A stretch of 38,097 bases of DNA. Origin: Microcaldota archaeon. GTDB taxonomy: Archaea > Micrarchaeota > Micrarchaeia > Micrarchaeales > CABMGC01. The notes below the pieces were generated by a model that saw only the letters and a program-made list of their open reading frames with translations, was not told the origin of the DNA and made no database searches. The position numbers and the translations under genes are program-made. The stretch lies in the NCBI GenBank assembly GCA_021790305.1, contig JAJYED010000005.1, forward strand, positions 1 to 38,097, in the 5' to 3' direction. Shown here piece after piece: positions 31,210-38,097 of the stretch. The first letter of the stretch is position 1. Each line of letters starts with the position of its first letter.

Positions 31210-32797
31210 TGGCAGATATCAGTGCCTTTTTCGTGGTTCTATTAGTTATTGATATCTGTAGGCGATTTATCCTGATGCTTAACATATCTCCATGATGGAA
31301 GATATTTGTAGCGTCTTTTATCCCTGCAATGAACGGGATATCGAATTCCTTTGCAATGATTGCTGCATGGCTCAGTATTCCTCCTTCTTCTGATATTATG
31401 CACTTGACATTTTTTAATCTTAGAACTGCTTCCGGGGTCACATCCTTATAAATAACGATGTCCTTGCCAACCTCACCTTTTATAGATGGCGGCAATTTAT
31501 AAATCGGTCGCGAAACGTCATAACTTCTGTTTAACTTAGGAAGCGTAAACCCGTGTTGTGCTAATATCCAAGTATAATCCGTTATATTTTTCTTCGGCTT
31601 TTCTGGGATTTTGTCATATGCTGCTTTTATCACTGGGGATATGTAATAATCATGATATACTACGCCGTAGCATTTGATATCGTATAGAAGCGAAAAGAAA
31701 TCTGCAACTCTTTTCTCACGAATTGAGAAGTTATAATTCCTTGGTTTTATCTTTCTCTTTTTTATATCATATTTGGTTATATCTTCGACAAATGTTTCTT
31801 CATATCTTTCAGGATTTGCCAATATTTTTGAGTATAAAGAGGTTTTTCTGTTTATAGCATATGCTAACAAAATGTCATTATCCAGCCCAAGCCGTTTTGC
31901 AGATAATAGCACTCTCTTCATGGCAAGAGAATTGTCTTCTGTAATTTGATTGAGAAAACCGTAATAGCCATAATTTATTATAGCGTCCTTGAACCTTTCT
32001 GCTGGTTTCATGCCTTTAGGTTTTCTGTAAGATTTTCTGATTATCGCTTCCCAGTCAAAAATCTCCAACCTTAATACTCTCTGCGCAAGCCAATATGCAG
32101 TTTTCCTGAATTCCTCACTGTACTTGAATGAGAATGCTAGATATCTGTCCCATTTAGAAGTAGGCGTCATTGATAGAAATTCGTTTATATTTTCAAGCTG
32201 CCTTTTGCCTATTTGCTTTGCGTCTCTTGCCTGAAGTATATATATCTTGTCATTTTTTAGCCATTCGATATCTTGCGGTTTCTTAAAAATTGCTTCTATG
32301 TCCAGTGCATCTGCTATTAATTCTGTTATATGAGATGGGATGCGCTTTGTATTGAGTGAAAACCTTGATATTTTGTAGGTTGAGTCCACCTCTTTTCCGG
32401 AAGTAACTTTAGCTGCATTCTTTCCTGACTCAACTGTTATTGTTGAATTATAGTCTGTAAAACATACTCCTCCGCATTTAGCAGGCACGTATTGCTGTAT
32501 TATAGCTCCTGGTTTTAGTTTGTTATTTAATCCTGACTTCTTGCCATATGTGGTAGCAGCGGATGTGCCGCTGAGGACCTTTTTTAGGTATAGTCTGATT
32601 TCATCTTCTTGCAGCGGGCCGTAAGATCTGAAGATACCTGCAAAAGACTTATCAGAATCTTCCAAGTTAAAAGAGCTCCTTACTATATATTTATCTGCCT
32701 TGAATGTAAGGTTATAGTCCAGATCCTTTGTAGATATAAATTCGGGTATGTTGAAACCGTTCTGTTTTAGGATGTACAGCTTACTGGCTTTACTCAT
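31202..32797 (-). CDS. Reduced PEP-synthase/PPDK-like phosphotransfer protein
   Basis: The protein has 531 residues. The N-terminal ATP-grasp part resembles PPDK_N: VRSSFNLEDSDKSFAGIF (about 39-56), IIQQYVPAKCGGVCFTD and DIEWLKNDKIYILQARD. The C-terminal phosphohistidine domain is clear: EEGGILSHAAIIAKEFDIPFIAG, with the His in SHAA near residue 476. The pyruvate-binding barrel of PEP synthase is absent, so it cannot be a full synthase; the order ATP-grasp, unknown middle, swivelling His domain recalls rifampicin phosphotransferase, but it is much shorter than that enzyme (865 residues). The middle 200 residues (Tyr-rich, charged) are unrecognised. The phosphate acceptor is unknown. Confidence 0.7.
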   Translation of the reverse strand: MSKASKLYILKQNGFNIPEFISTKDLDYNLTFKADKYIVRSSFNLEDSDKSFAGIFRSYGPLQEDEIRLYLKKVLSGTSAATTYGKKSGLNNKLKPGAIIQQYVPAKCGGVCFTDYNSTITVESGKNAAKVTSGKEVDSTYKISRFSLNTKRIPSHITELIADALDIEAIFKKPQDIEWLKNDKIYILQARDAKQIGKRQLENINEFLSMTPTSKWDRYLAFSFKYSEEFRKTAYWLAQRVLRLEIFDWEAIIRKSYRKPKGMKPAERFKDAIINYGYYGFLNQITEDNSLAMKRVLLSAKRLGLDNDILLAYAINRKTSLYSKILANPERYEETFVEDITKYDIKKRKIKPRNYNFSIREKRVADFFSLLYDIKCYGVVYHDYYISPVIKAAYDKIPEKPKKNITDYTWILAQHGFTLPKLNRSYDVSRPIYKLPPSIKGEVGKDIVIYKDVTPEAVLRLKNVKCIISEEGGILSHAAIIAKEFDIPFIAGIKDATNIFHHGDMLSIRINRLQISITNRTTKKALISAIN

Positions 32798-32868
32798 CTA
32801 AAACATCTCTTCATTTTCATTATATGCGCATTTATCTCATTTTTCATTTTCTCATTCAAGGGGTTTTT

Positions 32869-33432
32869 TTATAATCCTATTTTTGATTTCAGAGCTTCTA
32901 ATTTTTGCTTGTTGTTCAGTAGTGAGTATCCAAAACTGCCGAATCGTTCAATATTGCTGCTTATATTTTCTATAAACTGTTCAAAAGTAACTTCTATTGT
33001 TTCTATCTTTTCGCCATTGTCTAATCTTGGTTCTGCAACTTTTACGCAGTTTCTTGCTATAAACAAGTATATGTAGAACTCTATCCTAGGATAATTCAAA
33101 ACGTCAATGACTTCGATCTGCTCCCAGTTGTTCGATTCTAACCCTGCTTCTTCCAGCAGCTCTCTTTTGCCTGTTTCGATAGGTTCTTCGTTATCATCCA
33201 TCTGTCCTCCTATCAGAGTATAATAGGGTTTTTTGCTATCAGGCCGCTCTTCCTTTGTCATTATGATTTTGTTTCCTGATAACGCCATTACTTTTACCCC
33301 GTTTCTTCTGCTCTTCAGACCTTCGAATATGGCTGTTGAGCCGTCGAACATCTTCTGAGGCCATTGATAAACATCCCATAATTCGCCCCTGAACGCAAGT
33401 TTTGCGTTTTGAGGAAGTTTTGATTGCCCCAT
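32869..33432 (-). CDS. Nudix hydrolase
   Basis: The protein has 187 residues from ATG 33432 (MGQSKLPQNAK). The Nudix box is intact: GGQMDDNEEPIETGKRELLEEAGL fits G-x5-E-x7-REUXEEXGU at about 75-98. Substrates are X-linked nucleoside diphosphates; the strand FYIYLFIARN and C-terminal helices resemble ADP-sugar type hydrolases, but the substrate is not assignable. It lies upstream of the PEP-synthase-like gene on the same strand, 71 nt away. Confidence 0.88.
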   Translation of the reverse strand: MGQSKLPQNAKLAFRGELWDVYQWPQKMFDGSTAIFEGLKSRRNGVKVMALSGNKIIMTKEERPDSKKPYYTLIGGQMDDNEEPIETGKRELLEEAGLESNNWEQIEVIDVLNYPRIEFYIYLFIARNCVKVAEPRLDNGEKIETIEVTFEQFIENISSNIERFGSFGYSLLNNKQKLEALKSKIGL

Positions 33433-33478
33433 GGTAATCAAATATTAGTAGCCAATACTGCCTTTTAATTGTATATGC

Positions 33479-33492
33479 GAGCATGCATTAGC
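33479..33492. repeat. 14-bp repeated word
   Basis: GAGCATGCATTAGC occurs here and at 36604-36617, each time some 50-70 nt upstream of a minus-strand start (Nudix and KaiC). It contains the palindrome GCATGC. Confidence 0.5.
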
Positions 33493-33512
33493 CAGAAGCA
33501 TAAGGAATTGAC

Positions 33513-33564
33513 CCGGATAGCAGAGTATGGAAGCAGAGTTAGTTTGGTATATTTTATCCGGATA
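33513..33564. promoter_or_regulatory. Operator-like palindrome upstream of the terpene-synthase-like gene
   Basis: TATCCGGATA at 33555-33564 is a perfect 10-bp palindrome, and a further CCGGATA lies at 33513-33519. A TATA-like GATATAAATTAATA follows at about 33590-33603, so a regulator bound here could control the 33650 gene. Confidence 0.4.
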
Positions 33565-33649
33565 AGAGAATTCTACGATGCTTGAAAAGGGATATAAATT
33601 AATACTGGAATAGATAGTCATATCTTTTCAGTTTCATTGGGTTTGTGAA

Positions 33650-34627
33650 ATGGTAAAGTCATATCCGTTAGACAAGTTTCCTGAGACAGTGCTTAGACCA
33701 AATGTAGTAGCTAACCATGATGAACATCTTAAATTCCTATTAAACGATATAAAACAGTATGAGAATGTATGTGGTTATAGGGATCAGGTCCTATTCGACT
33801 GGTTGCTAAGAGTGTTTGAGAATCTTGGTATATCTACGGTCAATGCGCAGTATCTTGATTCGCTTGCAGTAACCAAAACGAAGATGGCCATGTTTGTCAT
33901 ACTGGTGGATGATACTGTTGACAATATTAAAAAGAGAGATCTTAGCCTATGTGAAAAACTACTGAAGATTCCATTCGAAGAAGCTAATAATAAAGAATAC
34001 GGCCATAAAGATAGCCAGTCAGCCTATCTAGATTTCGCAAGGGATTTATGGCTGGAAATAGCTGACGAGATTAAATCATACCCTTATTATGCAGAATACC
34101 GGGATGCGTTTGAGTTTGATGTTAGACAGTTTCTCAACTCGATGAGGTACAGTGAGTTTGTAAACAAGCACAACAACGCTGCGAACCTTATTGAAAATGA
34201 TGCTTATGTGCATCATGGCATGATGGTAATTATACAACTGGATATGGACTTAATGTGCTCGGAAAAGTTTGACAGCAAAGAATTTGGGGCTCTCAGAGAA
34301 CTTGCATATCTTTCCCAAAAACTGGCCAGAATAGGTAATCTTATAAGTACATATCCCAGAGAGATTATAGAATCAGATATGTCAAGTGAAGCGCTCATTA
34401 AATTCAGGAAGGAATATGGAGAAGATTTTAAGTTTAAGTTAAATAAGCTGTTCAACAGGGAGAAAAGGTATCCTGAATTCGAAGAGAAAATGATACGCGA
34501 ATGGGAGAACAAATATACTATAATCAAGGAACTCGCAACTGGTATTAAATCTATAGATGGCAATAAGTTCATCCAGTCGCTTGAATTTTTCCAGAAAGCT
34601 TACCAGACAAAGATAAATGATTGGTAA
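33650..34627 (+). CDS. Class I terpene-synthase-like protein
   Basis: The protein has 325 residues, all helical. VILVDDTVDN places a DDxxD-type motif at Asp87-Asp91. NLISTYPRE at 230-238 fits the second metal motif N-D-x-x-S/T-x3-E except that Leu replaces the second Asp. The spacing of the two motifs (143 residues) and total length match bacterial class I sesquiterpene cyclases, which ionise prenyl diphosphates. The Arg sensor expected about 46 residues before the second motif and the C-terminal Arg-Tyr pair are not evident; two His (HH at 188-189) lie in that region. So the fold and metal sites look right, but activity may be altered. It has its own promoter and lies tail to tail with the V4R operon (2-nt gap). 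Confidence 0.65.
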   Translation: MVKSYPLDKFPETVLRPNVVANHDEHLKFLLNDIKQYENVCGYRDQVLFDWLLRVFENLGISTVNAQYLDSLAVTKTKMAMFVILVDDTVDNIKKRDLSLCEKLLKIPFEEANNKEYGHKDSQSAYLDFARDLWLEIADEIKSYPYYAEYRDAFEFDVRQFLNSMRYSEFVNKHNNAANLIENDAYVHHGMMVIIQLDMDLMCSEKFDSKEFGALRELAYLSQKLARIGNLISTYPREIIESDMSSEALIKFRKEYGEDFKFKLNKLFNREKRYPEFEEKMIREWENKYTIIKELATGIKSIDGNKFIQSLEFFQKAYQTKINDW

Positions 34628-34629
34628 TC

Positions 34630-35175
34630 TTAGATCTGCATTTCGCAGAGTTCCCTGAATTCATTAACTAGCTTTTCTTTAGAGTCTAGGATAAAACGAC
34701 AATTTTCCCTGCCCGATACTGCACAATCTGTTTCAAGAGCATGAAGTTCCTGTCCAGTAGCGATAGATGCTATGCCTGCCAATGCGCCTCGTACTATGTG
34801 ATCCACAGGTGCAGAAGACTTTCCTTTCAGGATCTTGACAAATGGAGAACATTCAAGAATCATGGTCCTATTCTGACTCGACAAAGGTTTTTCATAGCGC
34901 ATCTTGCCGAATCCATATAAATTGATACTGTCGCATATCCACCCCGAAGGATCATTATCTTTTGATTCAGCATTTAGTTTATTGCGTTGTTCCAGCATAG
35001 AATTCCGCATAGTAGAATATAGTATCTTCGTAGTTGACTTATCGCTTGCTATCTTACTGGCATACATTATGAATCCTTCCAATGGCAGTATAGCAACACT
35101 CTCACCGTATAATGTAATAGAGCCGTCTTCGAATTTCATCTTTCGGCTCATCAGAAGCGCGTCCAGCAGATTCAT
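34630..35175 (-). CDS. V4R-domain protein, downstream copy
   Basis: The protein has 181 residues. The V4R fold is indicated by an N-terminal strand pair (DGSITLYGESVAILP), a helix (STTKILYSTMRNSMLEQ) and the C-terminal signature HALETDCAVSGRENCRF with Cys at about 151 and 159. V4R domains are predicted to bind small, often hydrophobic, ligands or metals via these Cys. It is a paralogue of the upstream gene with the same length from the start and overlaps it by 4 nt (ATGA). No DNA-binding domain is fused, so output must go through a partner, probably the KaiC-like ATPase. Confidence 0.75.
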   Translation of the reverse strand: MNLLDALLMSRKMKFEDGSITLYGESVAILPLEGFIMYASKIASDKSTTKILYSTMRNSMLEQRNKLNAESKDNDPSGWICDSINLYGFGKMRYEKPLSSQNRTMILECSPFVKILKGKSSAPVDHIVRGALAGIASIATGQELHALETDCAVSGRENCRFILDSKEKLVNEFRELCEMQI

Positions 35176-35738
35176 TGTGTTTCACCAAAGAGTTTTTCAT
35201 AACGATCAGGAAACTTTTCCTTCAGGTATTCTTTAGGTCCCCAGTAGTAGACACAGATGTCTCTGCCTGAGCATATGCACTCAGTCTCTATCACATCTAT
35301 GTCAGTCTTGAAAGTGCCGCTTGCGGAACCTGCAATGAATCCTTCAAATAATGGATCTGAAGGTACCTTGACACCCTTATCTCTCAGATATTTATGAAGT
35401 GGAAGTTCAGCTATAGATAATATGCCACAGTTCCCCTCTTCCACTATCTTGTAGGATACAGTTCCCCAGCCTGCAAAGCCGCAGTATTTTATCCAGCGGT
35501 CTAAGAATATTCGGGAGGTCAGTTGATATTCTTCTCCAAGCGAAACTGAGAATTCGATCATGCCTTTCTTAACCGATTCATATAGTCGCCTTCCCTCGTT
35601 CAGATCGCCTTTTATATTAATAATGTAATCCCCAAGGAAACTTATGGGAAATATGGCCACTGGCTGCTTATTCAGAGTTATCGCACCTTCTTCTATTGCG
35701 ACCTGCTTTGAAACTGAAAACAATTCAAAGAGATTTAT
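35172..35738 (-). CDS. V4R-domain protein, upstream copy, apparently starting at ATA
   Basis: The protein has 188 residues when begun at ATA 35738. Residues 2-22 then read NLFELFSVSKQVAIEEGAIT plus L, which lines up without gaps with NLLDALLMSRKMKFEDGSIT of the downstream paralogue, placing ATA exactly at its ATG. GGTGGT with a 3-nt spacer precedes ATA, and an in-frame TAG sits immediately upstream; the next possible start is TTG 35723. The V4R signature VIETECICSGRDICVY is near the C-terminus (Cys residues at about 154, 156 and 162). It lies 11 nt after the KaiC-like gene. Confidence 0.75.
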   Translation of the reverse strand: MNLFELFSVSKQVAIEEGAITLNKQPVAIFPISFLGDYIINIKGDLNEGRRLYESVKKGMIEFSVSLGEEYQLTSRIFLDRWIKYCGFAGWGTVSYKIVEEGNCGILSIAELPLHKYLRDKGVKVPSDPLFEGFIAGSASGTFKTDIDVIETECICSGRDICVYYWGPKEYLKEKFPDRYEKLFGETQ

Positions 35739-35741
35739 CTA

Positions 35742-35747
35742 ACCACC
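35742..35747 (-). promoter_or_regulatory. Ribosome site that places the V4R start at ATA
   Basis: GGTGGT then TAG then ATA: one mismatch from GGTGAT and the same 3-nt spacing as other starts in the window. Confidence 0.55.
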
Positions 35748-35749
35748 TT

Positions 35750-36538
35750 TCAAGTGGTGCTTTTCTGGTATACCTTCTCAGCAGGTCTCACCAGGCATCC
35801 GCTCTTTCCAAGCTCTAGGTCATGGATATACTGGCTGTGATCCGTATCCCTCATCTTAAGTATGCTTATAGTCCTCATGCGCTTGGACCCTAGAAGTTCG
35901 TTGTAGAAAGTTAACACACAGTCGCATGCAAACTCGCTTACCCCGTCCACTGTAAGCTGGTCTCCTGCCTGTTTTGCAGCTGTAATTATCAGGTTTGTCG
36001 TACCTTGCTTGGAAAGCTCGTTTATGAGAAGGTATGTTGCTCTCTGGTCAGACCTCCCGGTATATAATATCTTGTGGTCTGTTGGACGGTTCTTGTAAGC
36101 AGAATCAATGTCAGATAGATTAAAACCGAGCGGTATTATAAATTGGTCTAGATTTACCGCAAAAGTTACCAGACTGTCAAAGACTAACCTTTTGGCTCCA
36201 ACTTCTTTTACAGCTGTATCTATCATTTCAAAAATATTGATGCCTGCCAGATCAAGTGCAACTTCGACTATCTTAATCTTCTTGTTCTCTTCCAGCGATT
36301 CAAGATCCCATCCGAACTTCCTTGCCTGATCAAGAAGATCCTGTCTTTTCTGATCCAAAGTCACATATACTCCGCATTCGCCATTCTTTGCACCGCTGTA
36401 AAGATATTGCAACGCGAAGATTGTCTTGCCTGTGCCAGGAATACCGGTTAGAAGAACATTGGATCTTTGAGGCAGTCCCCCTTCTACCAACTCATCGAAT
36501 CCTGGAACTCCTGTCTTGACTCTTGCCCCTACATCCAT
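35750..36538 (-). CDS. KaiC-like RecA-superfamily ATPase
   Basis: The protein has 262 residues, a single KaiC domain. It has GVPGFDELVEGGLPQ, Walker A GIPGTGKT (32-39), Walker B RLVFDSL (Asp121), and the C-terminal ILKMRDTDHSQYIHDLEL typical of archaeal KaiC proteins. The conserved catalytic Glu-Glu after the second strand is Asp62-Gln63 (VTLDQKRQ), so hydrolysis may be slow or absent and the protein may work as an ATP-bound switch. GGTGAA precedes ATG. It heads the operon with two V4R proteins. Confidence 0.88.
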   Translation of the reverse strand: MDVGARVKTGVPGFDELVEGGLPQRSNVLLTGIPGTGKTIFALQYLYSGAKNGECGVYVTLDQKRQDLLDQARKFGWDLESLEENKKIKIVEVALDLAGINIFEMIDTAVKEVGAKRLVFDSLVTFAVNLDQFIIPLGFNLSDIDSAYKNRPTDHKILYTGRSDQRATYLLINELSKQGTTNLIITAAKQAGDQLTVDGVSEFACDCVLTFYNELLGSKRMRTISILKMRDTDHSQYIHDLELGKSGCLVRPAEKVYQKSTT

Positions 36539-36791
36539 AGTTTCACCGCATATTATGTATCTAGAAGAGCTTTAAAACATTGGTTTTATTGGTCTGAAGT
36601 AAGGAGCATGCATTAGCTAATCAAAATAGCACAAAGTTATCATTGAGATTTAGAGTTGTAGTAAACTGCTAACAAGCACTGCGTAACATTTAAAAATATG
36701 CTTTTTCAGTTAATGTCAGTGCAGGTGTAAGCTATGTTAGGTGGAACTGACAACGATGGTTAATACTTAGAATTCATTTCTGAAAGTAATT
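36539..36791. other. Intergenic stretch with repeats and the KaiC promoter
   Basis: A GTTTTAAAG element at about 36570-36578 (minus strand) is a likely TATA box for the kaiC-like operon. The stretch also holds the 14-bp word GAGCATGCATTAGC (36604-36617) and repeat copy B. I see no gene. Confidence 0.5.
36655..36760 (+). repeat. Dispersed repeat, copy B
   Basis: Matches copy A: AGTGCAGGT, then TATGTTAGGTGGAA, with weaker similarity upstream through TTGTAGTA, AACAAGCAC and TAAC. Like copy A it lies just 3' of a minus-strand gene. Confidence 0.6.
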
Positions 36792-38097
36792 TTATTTTGG
36801 TTCTTGATTATTGGGAATATAGAAGTCTATGGCTTCTTGTTTTATCCCATGTAAGATCTTATATTGTGTGCTTTCTTTGTTATCTAATCTTCTAAATCCC
36901 AGCTTACCTATAAGTAGTTGGATTATAATCATAGTATGTAATTCAACTCCGCTTCCGAAGAAGCTACGGAAACTATTCTCTGTCTTTTGTAGGTCCGAAC
37001 TTTCAAAGACTGGAAGTATAGAGAACATCCCATATGGGGCGCCCATATCCCCTAGCAGTATAAATCTGTTAGTAAGGTAGGCTGTATTCTCAATAATATA
37101 TCTGCGATAATTTACTTTTCCTTTATCAAACTTAGATATGTTTGTCTGGTTGGATATCAATAATGCAGTGTACTTCAATGGCAACGAATCCATCGTAATG
37201 GTTATTCTTCGTATTATCTTCTTCTCTAGGAGTTTATGATAAGTATAATGTGCAGCACCTGAGTGCATCTGGTATTTTTTATCTATCTCGTTAAAGTCAA
37301 TTCTACCATTTTTATTAAGTTCGTATAAAACATTGAATTCTCTTTCTAATAACATATTCACCGGTTTTCTTGGCAGTTCCTTTGTCTTATGCCATATCTT
37401 ATCCTTAATAATATCAAAGAATCTGTCTCTGAATGGAATAAAGCCATATGAGGATGTGATATAACTCACTATCCAGTCTGCATCCTGGTCTGAGAATACC
37501 TTATTCTGCCTAATCTCATAAATTACGTCCTCAAGATATGCTGTGTTGTTGGCCAATAGGTATATTAAAATGTCATATTCTCCTTTAAGCAATGCGACAG
37601 TTTGTATTAACGGATATCTATTAAGAACTTCTTTTATCTTTTCTACATCGGGAACCCCGTTTCTGAATTTTACCAGTATATAGAACCTGAACAGTCCAAA
37701 TGGCCTTGGAGCAAAATCAAGAGTGTATTTTATCTTATAAAGAGATTCCAGTCTGTGTAATCTTCGCTGAGCTTTACTCCTACTTACATTTGCATATTTG
37801 CTTATCTCAGAAATTGTTGCTCTGCCATCAGTGCTTATCTTTTCCAGTATCTTTCTGTCAATCTCATCTGGATATATCAATGATTCCAGATTTCCGGTAT
37901 CATTATGCCTGCCGCGCTTCAGCATAAGTTCATCTAAAGAACTGGCATCAGATCTTGAGCTTACCCTGTATCTTGCCTTAGTAAACTTTCCGTCAGCATC
38001 CATCTTGCCAAGATAAAGCGCTACAGACTTCCATTTGGATCTTCCTTTATCATACATATTTGAGCATTCGTATACATAATATCTGCCTTTTAAGATC
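36792..38097 (-). CDS. Two-HTH Lrp/AsnC-like regulator, 5' end outside the window
   Basis: The frame is open to the window edge; the residues before ATG 38057 (KGRYYVYECSNM) continue sensibly, so the start is outside and at least 434 residues are encoded. An N-terminal module (YYVYE, then VALYLGKMDADGKF) resembles the N-terminal segment of some transposases. An Lrp-type winged HTH follows (DEIDRKILEKISTDGRATISEISKYANVSRSKAQRRLHRLE in pieces) with an RAM-like part, and then a second winged HTH (EREFNVLYELNKNGRIDFNEI). It is probably a transcription factor; targets may include the neighbouring accessory genes. Confidence 0.65.
   Translation of the reverse strand, partial: ILKGRYYVYECSNMYDKGRSKWKSVALYLGKMDADGKFTKARYRVSSRSDASSLDELMLKRGRHNDTGNLESLIYPDEIDRKILEKISTDGRATISEISKYANVSRSKAQRRLHRLESLYKIKYTLDFAPRPFGLFRFYILVKFRNGVPDVEKIKEVLNRYPLIQTVALLKGEYDILIYLLANNTAYLEDVIYEIRQNKVFSDQDADWIVSYITSSYGFIPFRDRFFDIIKDKIWHKTKELPRKPVNMLLEREFNVLYELNKNGRIDFNEIDKKYQMHSGAAHYTYHKLLEKKIIRRITITMDSLPLKYTALLISNQTNISKFDKGKVNYRRYIIENTAYLTNRFILLGDMGAPYGMFSILPVFESSDLQKTENSFRSFFGSGVELHTMIIIQLLIGKLGFRRLDNKESTQYKILHGIKQEAIDFYIPNNQEPK

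Overview
This window is a gene-dense piece of an archaeal chromosome. The evidence is a run of archaeal/eukaryotic-type ribosomal proteins (eS4, eL32, eL19, eS8) with the RNase P protein Rpp29, archaeal aIF1A and aIF2-beta, topoisomerase VI subunit A, membrane-bound LonB, RIO1 kinase, an XPF-type nuclease, a UMP kinase of the archaeal type and an SRP RNA. Spacing is tight, several genes overlap by 4 nt, and promoters are simple TATA elements. A small-genome (DPANN-like, perhaps Micrarchaeota-like) lineage is my guess; no 16S gene is present to test it.

Layout. 1-5.8 kb is an accessory region. It holds two lipoprotein-like genes that share an N-terminal leader (one is a bacterial-type 17-kDa surface antigen), a HExxH metalloprotease, two unknown genes each followed by the same short repeat, two tandem pentad-repeat (beta-helix-like) paralogues, and two small unknowns. 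6-18 kb is mixed housekeeping: an MFS transporter, a membrane protein, a MazG-like hydrolase, lonB-top6A, endonuclease III, a phosphodiesterase plus glycosyltransferase pair, a rhodanese plus DUF192 pair, a peroxiredoxin and an unknown gene. 18.1-24.1 kb is a translation operon: rpp29, uS17, uL14, uL24, eS4, uL5, uS14, uS8, uL6, eL32, eL19, uL18, uS5. It faces a convergent eS8-unknown-pyrH operon. 25.6-30.3 kb holds a possible Cgi121-like gene, a DUF47/PiT phosphate pair, the XPF-like nuclease, RIO1, aIF2-beta/aIF1A, SRP RNA and tRNA-Ser(GCT). 30.4-38.1 kb is accessory again: a RelBE-like toxin-antitoxin pair, a reduced PEP-synthase-like protein, a Nudix hydrolase, a class I terpene-synthase-like protein, a KaiC-V4R-V4R operon, and a two-HTH Lrp-like regulator cut by the window edge.

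Two themes stand out. First, translation starts follow a strict rule: a GTGAT/GGTNAT element, then 3-4 nt, then the start codon, often with the TGA stop of the upstream gene inside the element. Applying this rule together with conserved or paralogous N-termini indicates that at least four genes begin at near-cognate codons: CTG for uS17, ACG for UMP kinase, and ATA for one V4R protein and for the eS8-linked unknown. Second, a terpene-synthase-like gene lies tail to tail with a KaiC plus two-V4R operon. V4R domains are predicted small-molecule binders, so this could be an isoprenoid-producing and isoprenoid-sensing module; that functional link is inference.
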